Below, in pieces: positions 10,101 to 16,858 of a stretch of 43,377 nt of DNA. The DNA is from a virus, in IMG/VR virus record IMGVR_UViG_3300037140_000074, positions 1 through 43,377 of that record. One strand, given 5' to 3'. The translations under genes were made by a program, and so were the position numbers. Position 1 is the stretch's first letter, and each line of letters starts with the position of its first letter. The notes beneath the pieces are model-generated. The model saw nothing but the letters and a program-made list of their open reading frames with translations. It searched no databases and was not told the origin of the DNA.

Positions 10101-10986
10101 ACCATTAACTTTAATGCAAGCCGCACTAGACTTGACTTTACATCCAAACAAAGCAAAAACAATATTGGGTAGAGAAGAAGTAAATATCCGCTATACACGC
10201 AAGGACTATCTTGCAACCGCTGCTGGCTCAGGAAAGATGACAAAGGCTATTGGAGCTACGATTATCCCAGGGGATAAAGTAGCAGTAGCCACGATAATAC
10301 ATGCTATTGAGAATTTTGTTTATGAACAGACTGGTGACAGAGAATTAGCGCAAGCAGAAGCTGCCAAAGGTGTCGAGCAAGTGTTAGCTTCTAACTCGAC
10401 AGCTAAATCAACACCGATGACGCGGGGCTTAGTTGAACGGTATGTGACTCAATTCTCCGGGCCTGAATCTGTGGTAGCTAGAAATGTCAGAACTGCTTGG
10501 CGTATAGCAGCTAATCATCCAACGCATGAGAATTTAGTTAATGCTATTTATACAGACTTTATCGGGCGGTCAGCATTGGTGCTGTTTACTATTCCTTCTC
10601 TTGTGTATGTAGCAGCTCTAGCAAATTTAGGGCCTCATAAGCAAAATGATGAGAAGGTTAAAAATGCTCTTTGGCACATTGCTAACACTTACATGGTTGG
10701 ATCACAGTTCCCTTTACCAAGTTTAGTTGTGCCTGCATTATTTACTTTAGCGGTTGACAGGGTATTTCATGAGAATTTTTATATACCCGAAAAGAACGTA
10801 CCCGGTCTTGAAAACATAGCAAGCCTTAAATCTGCTAGCAGTGAGGCAGCTAATATGGTTCGTGGAAAAACGCATAAAACTATGCATAACGTGCTTCAAA
10901 TGATGATTAATGCTATTCAAGGGACATCTTTACCGATACCTTTATCACAAGTCCGTGGCGCAAAAGACTTACTACCAAAGAAATAA
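7147..10986 (+). CDS. Large internal virion protein, gp16-like
   Basis: At 1279 residues this is the largest gene. The N-terminus holds two short similar words (QQDIQKLNALQD and NDVQKLKQLN). Next comes a Gly/Ala-rich hydrophobic part (residues about 140-235) with repeated GGAAIGTVAAPGVGSVGGAA-type stretches that could insert into a membrane. Residues about 340-560 form a long charged coiled coil. The C-terminal third is helical and contains two hydrophobic segments near FTIPSLVYVAALANLG. Position and size fit the gp16-type ejection protein that spans the envelope. I do not see a lytic transglycosylase motif, so the peptidoglycan-cutting domain found in T7 gp16 appears to be absent. Confidence 0.75.
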   Translation: MPLTQQDIQKLNALQDPTPSRTVTTAEPIVQDAPTQTGSLSANDVQKLKQLNTQDFKVSATGNSVEPVEGLQASIQRLGTHYQTGVSGVMDSVDGAAVGLGLMTEDEFKQKALQSGLQTTSQEDDINTTGFAKFVDVFGGTVAQAIPSLGLTLGGAAIGTVAAPGVGSVGGAALVMGTLAFGHAKADGIRRGEDPLNSEASGIASGIINGALATVGVGFTGKVAKDISAEVLSSQPFKDAMYQSGIKLTQSMGLNLSSAGVASITDSLAKYVATRASSGAKPFTVEEGVKDFGDALKAGAILTGTIGVATAGVGLGLAKNASLEARAQYLSEYLKQETAKIHAENEAALMAKHFPEVEKKESKAAPLQGRVEKDAEVESLKKQLAAAEQKIKDHIAENLENVKAKGEAVKLQQQLNAVLKEIRDLEEKLATKDVYSVEVQDHGHLSAVDNTNVLKAQLEKAEKRRDDLTEEFKRVNSVRDKAAKTSSNIYLERDALKSKLKEAEAKAAEAQKAADKLYKETVEYNKKVQAEEDAKALEEAEKQNEKYQDELYRKNLIDEAVLAVSVDKGAGKAIVNARKEVPVGPLSPAQEAALRAKVFISRDPNEVFNLVTELTESLAHKLPNSRVSGWSGMDLLNHLYTIFQYMSPDNMYKLAAKFDATTAVDARDIIQTKLTNKLYGHVQAATGLDRKGVERLAIKAQKTKVTVTATGADGVEHTITLTIGKVQAFLALMKNKKAQAALTDNKEGNNFTLEATHGDTSTQAVFEAALKAAGPNFYKMLKGIADFYDEIGPDLKKFHDKRNPDNPLNLEKNYGQQVHREGANEPSKTSLTPEVPGWDLIPGESKGTGKGNSAPPGIVKPREALKGRIIAHDAFSSAQNHARKVANYFAFSDPSKLWVDLLGSKDFRHFVSSHFGDSTLKGLETDYEHVVHGSPQALTEVGPIINFLLNAKAVQVLVGNALYAPKHALTVANGLLYKYEGESLPPLTLMQAALDLTLHPNKAKTILGREEVNIRYTRKDYLATAAGSGKMTKAIGATIIPGDKVAVATIIHAIENFVYEQTGDRELAQAEAAKGVEQVLASNSTAKSTPMTRGLVERYVTQFSGPESVVARNVRTAWRIAANHPTHENLVNAIYTDFIGRSALVLFTIPSLVYVAALANLGPHKQNDEKVKNALWHIANTYMVGSQFPLPSLVVPALFTLAVDRVFHENFYIPEKNVPGLENIASLKSASSEAANMVRGKTHKTMHNVLQMMINAIQGTSLPIPLSQVRGAKDLLPKK

Positions 10987-11022
10987 CTACGCTATACTTA
11001 TGGCAACAATGAGGTAAAAATT

Positions 11023-11118
11023 ATGGGTATGAGTTGGGAAACAGTATTTATTGGCTTCATCTTCGGCATTGGTTTTTGGGTAGCTAATTTCTTGGTTGGT
11101 ATTATTCTTAAACGATGA
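11023..11118 (+). CDS. 31-residue single-pass membrane protein
   Basis: A small gene of 32 codons. GAGG lies seven to eight bases before the ATG, and the TGA overlaps the tail-fibre ATG as ATGA, so translation is coupled. The product starts MGMSWETVFIGF and has one long hydrophobic helix with Gly and Trp (FIGFIFGIGFWVANFLVGII), ending in the basic LKR. Nearly the whole protein is membrane-spanning. Tiny membrane proteins at this place, between the ejection and fibre genes, occur in other podoviruses. A role in lysis or in membrane passage of ejection proteins is only a guess. Confidence 0.75.
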   Translation: MGMSWETVFIGFIFGIGFWVANFLVGIILKR

Positions 11119-12281
11119 CAATTTCTAATCTCGATTTTGAAAATTCTTATACTACGGATGGGGTAACTAATCCGTACAGTTTTACTTTTCCAGCAACTGA
11201 AACAGATCAGGTACAAGTTTATCTGAATGGTGTCCTTCAAAATAGCGGTTTTATAGTAGCTCTCAGTTTAGTAACTGATGGCGGTACAGTAACCTTTACC
11301 ACTCCACCAGCAACAGGACGGACACTGCTTATTTATCGAAGTTCTAATTTGCTTCAGTTGGATACGTTGGCTGACAACCAGCCATTACCACCAGCCACAC
11401 TTGAAGCAATGATTGATAAGCTAACAATTATTGCTCAGCAATTACAAGCACAATTAAATAATGCAATTGTTTTTCCACCTACTGCTGGTATTACATTTGA
11501 TGCTAATAATACAGCTAATTGGATTTTGGGGATGGACCCAACCAATGAGATTCTTGAATTTTTAAACCCAGTTACAGTATTTCAAAATGCTTTTCCTAAT
11601 GCCGGTGCTGGTAATGTAGTAGCACCTGTTAGTGCAGTCGTAGGAAATCTACCGACTTTTAACAGCACAAATGGACAAAGATTAGCGGATAGTGGAACTT
11701 CATTAGCTTCAATTTTAGCAGCTATTGCTGGTTTAGCTCTGGCTTTATTTGGTACAGCAAATCCTAACGGTGTTACAACAGGCTCGCAAGGGCAGATGTA
11801 TTACGATACTACCAATGTAGTGGAATATGTTTGTACGGCAGCCGGTAACAATAATTGGTTACGTTTAAGCATTCCGGCGGGCTCTCAACTCATATGGTCT
11901 AGCACGGCTGCCGTACCTCCAGGTTGGGTGTTATGCAACGGCTCTAATGGTACTAAAAATACAATTGGCCTGGTTATTCAAGGTGGGGATATTACTGGTG
12001 GAAGTTCAACAGCTAATGCTGCTGGTTACGTTAAGATTGCTAATCAAAGTACAGGAGGTACTACAACCAATAGTGGATTAGTTAGCGGTACAGTAGCTGG
12101 AACCACGGGTAGTCCAAGTGTAGGTACTGCAAGTGTTATTCAAGGATCAGATGGATTGTCTGGTGCTTTAGTTACTACTGTTGGTGGATCGAGCTTTAGT
12201 TCTTCGCTAAGTAATGGAGTTACATCTGCTATACCGACTCAACCTGCTGTTCTTTCACAACCGTACATCATGAAACTTTAG
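11115..12281 (+). CDS. Tail fibre / collar protein with T7-fibre-like N-terminus
   Basis: The 388-residue product starts with a T7-fibre-like attachment domain. Residues 1-115 contain F..SYTTDGVTNPYSF, the FPATETDQVQVYLNG segment and LLIYRSS..LQ, typical of the part that docks on the tubular proteins. A helical linker follows (LEAMIDKLTIIAQQLQAQL). After a short shaft, residues about 255-290 carry the tail-collar signature (IPAGSQLIWSSTAAVPPGWVLCNG). The last 100 residues are Gly/Ser/Thr-rich and end QPYIMKL, as in collar-domain proteins. It probably binds the host receptor. The start overlaps the 31-residue membrane gene. Confidence 0.85.
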   Translation: MTISNLDFENSYTTDGVTNPYSFTFPATETDQVQVYLNGVLQNSGFIVALSLVTDGGTVTFTTPPATGRTLLIYRSSNLLQLDTLADNQPLPPATLEAMIDKLTIIAQQLQAQLNNAIVFPPTAGITFDANNTANWILGMDPTNEILEFLNPVTVFQNAFPNAGAGNVVAPVSAVVGNLPTFNSTNGQRLADSGTSLASILAAIAGLALALFGTANPNGVTTGSQGQMYYDTTNVVEYVCTAAGNNNWLRLSIPAGSQLIWSSTAAVPPGWVLCNGSNGTKNTIGLVIQGGDITGGSSTANAAGYVKIANQSTGGTTTNSGLVSGTVAGTTGSPSVGTASVIQGSDGLSGALVTTVGGSSFSSSLSNGVTSAIPTQPAVLSQPYIMKL

Positions 12282-12288
12282 AGGGCAT

Positions 12289-12732
12289 ATGGCTAGTTAC
12301 TATTTTCCGATACAACAATTTTTACAAGCGTTTAACGGGCTGGGCTTAGCTAATATTAGCGGCACATCAGGTAATTTTACTTTTACGTATATTGTGGGTA
12401 CATCTTCAGCTAATCAAACAGTGATAGAAGATGCAGCAGCGGCTTGGGATTGGGAAGCAGTCCCTAATCCACCACCTTGGCAAAAACAAGCGACTGGTAA
12501 TGTTGCCGGTTTTGTCGCGGCATGTTGGGCGGATAGTAATTTGTCGCCCACAGCAAAAATTTATATTGCGAATGCTGCACTAACTTTATTAAATTGGCAA
12601 TTTATACCTGCGGCAGTTACGCAATATTGGACATATTTAGTAGCTTCTGCACCGGCATGGCTTGATTCTGGTACTGAAACAATTATACTTGGATACGCAT
12701 TAGCTTATGGAATTCCGTTAGTTTCACAATAA
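12289..12732 (+). CDS. Hypothetical protein downstream of tail fibre
   Basis: 147 residues, not recognised. It is rich in aromatic and small residues, with AAAAWDWEAVPNPPPWQKQATG in the middle and helical segments on both sides (NVAGFVAACWADSNLSP, AKIYIANAALTLLNWQF). There is no signal peptide. GAGGG lies 6 bases before the ATG. It follows the fibre by 7 bases and precedes the lysis genes, so it could be a fibre chaperone, a second receptor-binding subunit or a baseplate-type accessory. Nothing in the sequence decides between these. Confidence 0.6.
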   Translation: MASYYFPIQQFLQAFNGLGLANISGTSGNFTFTYIVGTSSANQTVIEDAAAAWDWEAVPNPPPWQKQATGNVAGFVAACWADSNLSPTAKIYIANAALTLLNWQFIPAAVTQYWTYLVASAPAWLDSGTETIILGYALAYGIPLVSQ

Positions 12733-12744
12733 AGGAGAAATCAA

Positions 12745-13056
12745 ATGGGCTTTAGTCTTAATCCGGTAGAAATACTCAAAACAGAAGTTCTTAAATACAA
12801 AGATAAAGCAGGTCATCCTGAAGTAGAAGATGCTTTAGCTGGCGTAGAAAAAGCAGTATTGATTATTGATAATTTTGTAAGCAAACTTACTCCAGCAGAT
12901 GTGGAAGAAGTGTTAGCTTTGTTACCTGCTCCAGTAGCTAGTAAATTTGCTCCTGGTGAGCTAACAGTTCTTGCAGCTGCTATCGCTAACTTACCTGCTG
13001 AATTGAAGAAGATAGAAGCTGCTATAACTAAATTAGAAACAGAATTGGCGGGTTAG
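12745..13056 (+). CDS. Small helical protein upstream of lysis genes
   Basis: 103 residues with a good ribosome site (AAAGGAG 8 bases before the ATG). The sequence is a series of amphipathic helices separated by Pro/Gly (KLTPADVEEVLALLPAPVA, KFAPGELTVLAAAIANLP) and ends in a coiled coil (ELKKIEAAITKLETELA). No transmembrane segment is evident. Small helical proteins of this kind are common next to phage holins, but I do not recognise a named family. Confidence 0.6.
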   Translation: MGFSLNPVEILKTEVLKYKDKAGHPEVEDALAGVEKAVLIIDNFVSKLTPADVEEVLALLPAPVASKFAPGELTVLAAAIANLPAELKKIEAAITKLETELAG

Positions 13057-13089
13057 TTTATTCAGAGACTGAGTTTTGGGGTTAGTAAC

Positions 13090-13548
13090 ATGACAGACGA
13101 TCTATATCAACCAGTTCAAGGAGAGGTACTACCTCCAAGACAAATAGCCCAATTGCTGGTTTGTCGAATTGTTATTATCGTCACCGTGGCAACAATAGCA
13201 ATAGCAGTCATGTCTGTTTACTGCCCCAAAGACTCCAATAAAGATACAGTAACTATTTTAGTTGGCTTTGTGGGAGCCGCTATTGTAGGACTTCTTGGTT
13301 TAGCCAAATCCCAAGAAAATTCCTACCTGATTAAAATGGAAGGGGGTAAGAATCAGCAAATGCTACAAGACCATGCATGTTTAGTAAAAGATCAATTAAG
13401 CAGTTTGGCTAATGCAACGTATCGCATTGCGACTAAATCTGAAAATGCTGATACTGCAGCTGCTCTTAAAGAAGAAACTGAGCACACTGCAGCTACTCTT
13501 AAAGAAGAAACTGAGCACACTGCAGCTGCTCTTAAAGAAGTCAAATAA
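13090..13548 (+). CDS. Holin-like protein with two membrane helices and a repeated tail
   Basis: 152 residues. Two predicted membrane helices lie at about residues 23-43 and 54-72, joined by a short loop with Cys and Asp/Lys, followed by a long charged C-terminal tail. It sits directly before the endolysin and shares one base with it (TAATG), the usual holin place. The tail ends in 2.67 copies of an 11-residue unit, AALKEETEHTA. At 152 residues it is longer than most class II holins (about 65-95), because of this tail. The holin role is inferred from topology and context. Confidence 0.7.
   Translation: MTDDLYQPVQGEVLPPRQIAQLLVCRIVIIVTVATIAIAVMSVYCPKDSNKDTVTILVGFVGAAIVGLLGLAKSQENSYLIKMEGGKNQQMLQDHACLVKDQLSSLANATYRIATKSENADTAAALKEETEHTAATLKEETEHTAAALKEVK
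13453..13540 (+). repeat. 33-bp in-frame tandem repeat in the holin-like gene
   Basis: Units begin at 13453, 13486 and 13519. The second is full length and the third is cut after 22 bases. The copies differ by one base (GCTGCT against GCTACT), changing Ala to Thr. The unit encodes an 11-residue charged coiled-coil-like segment. Near-identity suggests recent duplication by slippage, and copy number is expected to vary between isolates. Confidence 0.9.
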
Positions 13549-13979
13549 TGTATTCACTTTCACTAGCAGGCAGTAATGATTTAAAAAACGAAGAAGGACT
13601 TCGTTTGACTGCATATTACTGTCCTGCGGGAAAGTTGACTGTTGGTTACGGGCATAGACTTTTTACTGCTGAGATGCAGACTATCACCAAGGAGCGAGCA
13701 GAACAGTATTTTATTGATGACGTCAATCGTGTTCTTACTGAACTATGGTTTGAGTGTAAGACCTTAACTCAGCATCAAGTAGATGCCTTGGTTAGCTTTA
13801 TTTTTAATATTGGTATTGGAGCTTGGCGAGGCTCTACAGCTAGACGAGATTTACTAAATGGCCGCTTTGCGGTAGTACCAAAAGAAATGAAGCGCTGGGT
13901 ACATGATGACCATGGTGTTGTTATAGCTGGATTAGTAATCAGACGAGAAAAAGAAATTACAGAATTTCAAGAAGTTTAA
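13548..13979 (+). CDS. Endolysin, GH24 lysozyme (muramidase)
   Basis: A 143-residue glycoside hydrolase family 24 lysozyme that cuts the glycan strands of peptidoglycan at the end of infection. The catalytic triad is plain: Glu16 in NEEGLRLTAYYC, Cys25 and Thr31 (E-8-C-5-T), followed by VGYGH. The D/C position is Cys, as in a subset of phage lysozymes. DALVSFIFNIGIGAW is the conserved helix downstream. There is no N-terminal signal or SAR segment, so release across the membrane should depend on the upstream holin-like protein. Length is near the usual 145-165. I see no Rz-type spanin gene nearby. Confidence 0.93.
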   Translation: MYSLSLAGSNDLKNEEGLRLTAYYCPAGKLTVGYGHRLFTAEMQTITKERAEQYFIDDVNRVLTELWFECKTLTQHQVDALVSFIFNIGIGAWRGSTARRDLLNGRFAVVPKEMKRWVHDDHGVVIAGLVIRREKEITEFQEV

Positions 13980-13988
13980 GGGGGGACT

Positions 13989-14033
13989 ATGAAAAGCAAA
14001 CCTAAACCAAAGCCTAAACCAAAATCGTACTAA
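13989..14033 (+). CDS. 14-residue Lys-Pro repeat peptide
   Basis: AAGGGGGA ends 2-3 bases before an ATG that opens a 15-codon frame encoding MKSKPKPKPKPKSY, just after the endolysin stop and before the terminator at 14037. The alternation of Lys and Pro over four repeats is not what random AT-rich sequence gives, and both codons for Pro are mixed (cct, cca). The spacing to the ribosome site is short. It may be a real micropeptide or the remnant tail of a longer gene. The function is unknown. Confidence 0.45.
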   Translation: MKSKPKPKPKPKSY

Positions 14034-14036
14034 ATT

Positions 14037-14074
14037 AAAAACCCTTGGTTAATGACTCCAAGGGTTTTTCTTTT
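14037..14074. terminator. Strong bidirectional rho-independent terminator
   Basis: Arms AAAAACCCTTGG (14037-14048) and CCAAGGGTTTTT (14058-14069) pair perfectly over 12 bases around a 9-base loop. The run TTTTTCTTTT follows on the plus strand, and A-rich sequence precedes, so it can also act on the minus strand. It lies between the end of the late plus-strand operon and the minus-strand genes ending at 14092, exactly where converging transcripts must stop. Confidence 0.92.
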
Positions 14075-14091
14075 CCCGGCAGGAAAAACTT

Positions 14092-14376
14092 TTACGCGTT
14101 TGAATCAGCTGTAGTTACTGAAGTAATAGCCGCTTGCAGTTTTGCTGCATCAGCATTTACTTCATTCAGTTCAGTAGTTACATCAACTCCACTTTGAGCT
14201 TTAGCAACGACCGCCTGATAATCTGTAATCAGTGTAGATACAGCACCAAGTAGCGTGTTTTCTAGGGCTTCTTCCGCTGCGATAGCGGCATCTAAATCAC
14301 CAATTTGTGCAGTCATTTTATCAATCCTCCTAAGAATTTCGTCTAATTTTTGTTCCATCCGTTTAAGGCAAAACAT
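14092..14376 (-). CDS. Small coiled-coil protein
   Basis: Up to 94 residues. The ATG at 14376 overlaps the stop of the upstream gene (TGATG). A second in-frame ATG at 14316 has a perfect AGGAGG nine bases upstream and would give 74 residues (MTAQIGDLDAAIAAEEALEN...). That AGGAGG is itself Arg-Arg in the longer frame. The product is a helical, Ala/Thr/Val-rich coiled-coil protein of a type common in phages (short VTTELNEVNADAAKLQAAI repeats). The function is unknown. It may be made in two lengths. Confidence 0.65.
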   Translation of the reverse strand: MFCLKRMEQKLDEILRRIDKMTAQIGDLDAAIAAEEALENTLLGAVSTLITDYQAVVAKAQSGVDVTTELNEVNADAAKLQAAITSVTTADSNA

Positions 14377-14744
14377 CAGATATGTACCACTTGTAAAATA
14401 TTCAATGCTAACGATGCCATATTACCAATAAACATAGCTTTTTGTATGTGTGGATGTTTGGTATAAAAATCTCTATGGTCTGGCAGGGATTTTAAAAAAA
14501 CTTTATTTGCCTGGTAATCTTCTTTATGGATTGTCAATGGATAGATAACATCAAGCTGCTTGTAAACCCAGTATTCCGGCTCATGTTTGTACCAGCGGGT
14601 ATTATGCTCTATCAATTCAATAAGCTGGTAGTTATGACCGCTGATGGTTATATTGACAACACTGGGTAGTTGTGCAAAAGCAGTTTGAGCAAATATAATT
14701 ACTGCCGCTAAGATAGATAGTATAATTCTGAAAGCTTTAGTCAT
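14376..14744 (-). CDS. Secreted or membrane-anchored protein of unknown function
   Basis: From the ATG at 14744 the product is 122 residues. It has a classic Sec signal: basic MTKAFR, hydrophobic IILSILAAVIIF, then AQTAFAQ with an Ala-x-Ala cleavage site. The frame continues upstream only to a TTG at 14798, which would bury the signal peptide, so 14744 is preferred. The mature part is rich in His, Tyr and Trp (HNTRWYKHEPEYWVYKQ) and ends in a hydrophobic helix (FIGNMASLALNILQVV) that might anchor it. It starts only 8 bases from the plus-strand gene at 14753, so each gene's promoter would lie within the other. Confidence 0.65.
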   Translation of the reverse strand: MTKAFRIILSILAAVIIFAQTAFAQLPSVVNITISGHNYQLIELIEHNTRWYKHEPEYWVYKQLDVIYPLTIHKEDYQANKVFLKSLPDHRDFYTKHPHIQKAMFIGNMASLALNILQVVHI

Positions 14745-14752
14745 ATTGAGGG

Positions 14753-15310
14753 ATGAAAATAATGCCAATGCGCAAATACGAGAATATAATTCTACCAATT
14801 TTAGTGGCTTTAGCGTTATTTATCTTTAGCACTTCTTCGGCTAATAGTTCAGTCCCTAATACCGATACAAGCGCCGGTAGAGTAAATGCAAACGTAGCTT
14901 CTCGCCCTAAGTATCTTTTATCATTGCAGTTTGCCAGTAATGCAAATAACTTCCCGACTGCTGATCCTTCACCAGACGGAACACCATTAACAGAAACCTC
15001 AGCCACTGGTCGCACTCAATCATCAGGCATAGTAACTGTAGAGCTTACTGGTGGGTTTACTGCTCCGGTAACCCTTACAGCTTATTACTGGGTTAAAGAT
15101 TCAGTAACAGCAGCTAATAGCCATTGGTCACGGTTAGGCCCTGCTGCTGCTTCTTATGCTGTAGCTATGGATAGTCATTACACAACAGCCACTTTTGTTT
15201 GTCCACCAAATACCCCTTTCCTGATTACGTCTAGCGCTGCAATAACTGGAAATGTTTATATTGATTGTATAGCAGATCCGCTTAACTCTAATAGACCTGC
15301 GGGGTACTAA
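14753..15310 (+). CDS. Signal-peptide-bearing protein, possibly virion-associated
   Basis: 185 residues from 14753; ATGs at 14762 and 14768 are also possible, and a GAGGG at 14747 fits 14762 better by spacing. The N-terminus is a Sec-type signal (MRKYENIILPILVALALFIFS, then STSSANSS). The mature part is a Thr/Ser/Ala-rich beta-type domain with LTGGFTAPVTLTAYYWVKDS and a C-terminal strand GNVYIDCIADPL. Two Cys may pair. The next gene shares its last base area (TAATG at 15310). The function is unknown. The style recalls phage surface or decoration proteins, but the signal peptide points to the periplasm or beyond. Confidence 0.65.
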   Translation: MKIMPMRKYENIILPILVALALFIFSTSSANSSVPNTDTSAGRVNANVASRPKYLLSLQFASNANNFPTADPSPDGTPLTETSATGRTQSSGIVTVELTGGFTAPVTLTAYYWVKDSVTAANSHWSRLGPAAASYAVAMDSHYTTATFVCPPNTPFLITSSAAITGNVYIDCIADPLNSNRPAGY

Positions 15311-16350
15311 TGAAAAAATACAGTTGGCTAATCGCACTTTGTCTATCCCTTATTTTTATTCAGACTTCATACGCTCAAACAGTGGGCGTAGTGGGCCCTG
15401 CGATCGGCTTTCCTTCAGGTGGTGGTGCAGGTGGTAGCTCCGCTGCTGCTTATACCGTTCTAGGTAATTTTACGAGTTCAGCGGCAACGCCAACTTACAG
15501 CTACGCACCTATAGGGGCACAGGCGCTGACTACTACGGCGACTTTGACAGCTGATTCTCCGAGTTATAATTACTGCACTGGACTAACCGGTTTCACTGTC
15601 AATTTACCTGTCGCAAGCACTTGCATTGGTAAAGAGCTCACTATTTACAGCGCTATTACAGCTTACAGCACTACAACTATTTCTAGACAAAGTAGTGACG
15701 TAGTTGAATTTGGCCAGGACGGTAATGCTGTTACATCATTCACTATACAGACGGGAATGTCTGTAAAAGTCATTGCCGTGGCAAGTGGGGTTTGGCAAGT
15801 AGTACAAGCACCCTTTCCCATACTGACATTAAATCCTACTCCGACTAGTGGAGGAATATTAGTCGGGGCTGCTGGTACTGGACACCTGGCATATCTCAAT
15901 GCTGGAACTTCAGGACAACTTTTACAAATATTGGGTACAGGCCCAACATATACCAGCACACCGGGTTCAGGCACTTCTTTAACTTCTATTACTGTTACAC
16001 ATCAAATAGGCGGGGGCACCGCTCCAACAGTAGCCGTGGGGGCTGGAGCGGGAACCGGTGGAAGCCCCGGAGCTACAATTACTGGCCACGATACTGATTT
16101 CGTGGTTACTTTAACAACTGGTACGACCGCAGGAACAGGCGTGATATTCACTGTTACTTTCGGTGCTGCTTATGCTTCCGCGCCTATAGTTCAAGTAACT
16201 CCTGCGAGCGCTGCTACAGCAGCTCTAGTAGGCGGACTCACGCAATCATATCCAACAAGTACAACGACAACAACGGTTCTTAATTCAGGTTCTACAGGAT
16301 TGACCGCAGCAGGGGCTGTATATGTTTTCAATGTGCACGTGGGCCAGTGA
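15310..16350 (+). CDS. Tail-tip-like adhesin with Sec signal peptide
   Basis: 346 residues. Residues 1-22 are a textbook signal peptide (MKKYSWLIALCLSLIFIQTS, then YAQ). A Gly/Ser linker follows (FPSGGGAGGSSAAAYT). The C-terminal 90 residues resemble the beta-rich domain at the tips of many phage tail fibres: GHDTDFVVTLTTGTTAGTGV, then VTFGAAYASAPIVQVTPASA and VYVFNVHV. So a domain normally found on virions is here coupled to export. It could be a secreted decoy or surface protein, or a structural protein with an unusual N-terminus. The start overlaps the previous stop (TAATG), and the gene overlaps none downstream. Confidence 0.75.
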   Translation: MKKYSWLIALCLSLIFIQTSYAQTVGVVGPAIGFPSGGGAGGSSAAAYTVLGNFTSSAATPTYSYAPIGAQALTTTATLTADSPSYNYCTGLTGFTVNLPVASTCIGKELTIYSAITAYSTTTISRQSSDVVEFGQDGNAVTSFTIQTGMSVKVIAVASGVWQVVQAPFPILTLNPTPTSGGILVGAAGTGHLAYLNAGTSGQLLQILGTGPTYTSTPGSGTSLTSITVTHQIGGGTAPTVAVGAGAGTGGSPGATITGHDTDFVVTLTTGTTAGTGVIFTVTFGAAYASAPIVQVTPASAATAALVGGLTQSYPTSTTTTTVLNSGSTGLTAAGAVYVFNVHVGQ

Positions 16351-16354
16351 TGTC

Positions 16355-16846
16355 ATGAAAATAACAGGAACATTGGAAAATTTAGGAAAGAGACTGCTTG
16401 CTTACAGTGAGATAGACACTATAACCGGTTGTCGCAACTGGAAGCGGGGGTTATATTCTAAAACTGGTGGCTATGGTTGCGTTAGATTTAATGGGGCAAA
16501 ACTACCAGCCCATCGCGCTGCCTATCTTGTTTTCAAAGGCGAGATTCCTGCTGGTTTATTTGTCCGGCATCTTTGTCATAATCGACTTTGTATAGAACCA
16601 AAGCATTTAGAAGTTGGTACACAGTTTGATAATCTTCAAGATAGTGTGAAAGATAAGCGCTTTCAGTGGGGAGAAAATCACCATAATGCAAAACTTACTT
16701 GCGAGGATGTCCAAGCATTACGGCATTTAATTGCCGCAGGATTAAGCAACGTGGATATAGCGCAAGTTTTTAAGATAAGTCATGTCCAGGTCGCCAATAT
16801 TCGTCATGGCAAATTATGGCAACATCTTAAAGTAGTAGGACAATAA
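16355..16846 (+). CDS. HNH homing endonuclease with C-terminal HTH
   Basis: About 163 residues from the ATG at 16355; a longer frame from 16322 would overlap the previous gene. The HNH nuclease core is visible: CRNWKRGLYSKTGGYG, AHRAAYLVFKGEIPAGL, then VRHLCHNRLCIEPKHLEVGT..DN with the metal-finger His and two Cys. The last 50 residues form a helix-turn-helix recognition unit (LSNVDIAQVFKISHVQVANI). The architecture matches free-standing phage homing endonucleases that cut DNA lacking the insertion. It shares the same layout with the minus-strand gene at 40954-41412, so the two are probably paralogs. It separates the adhesin from the genes at 16859-17387. Confidence 0.88.
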   Translation: MKITGTLENLGKRLLAYSEIDTITGCRNWKRGLYSKTGGYGCVRFNGAKLPAHRAAYLVFKGEIPAGLFVRHLCHNRLCIEPKHLEVGTQFDNLQDSVKDKRFQWGENHHNAKLTCEDVQALRHLIAAGLSNVDIAQVFKISHVQVANIRHGKLWQHLKVVGQ

Positions 16847-16858
16847 GGAGTAGAAGAA

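Noticed and set aside
14744-14798. TTG start at 14798 for the minus-strand exported protein
   Set aside because: It would place 18 residues before a perfect signal peptide and has no ribosome site.
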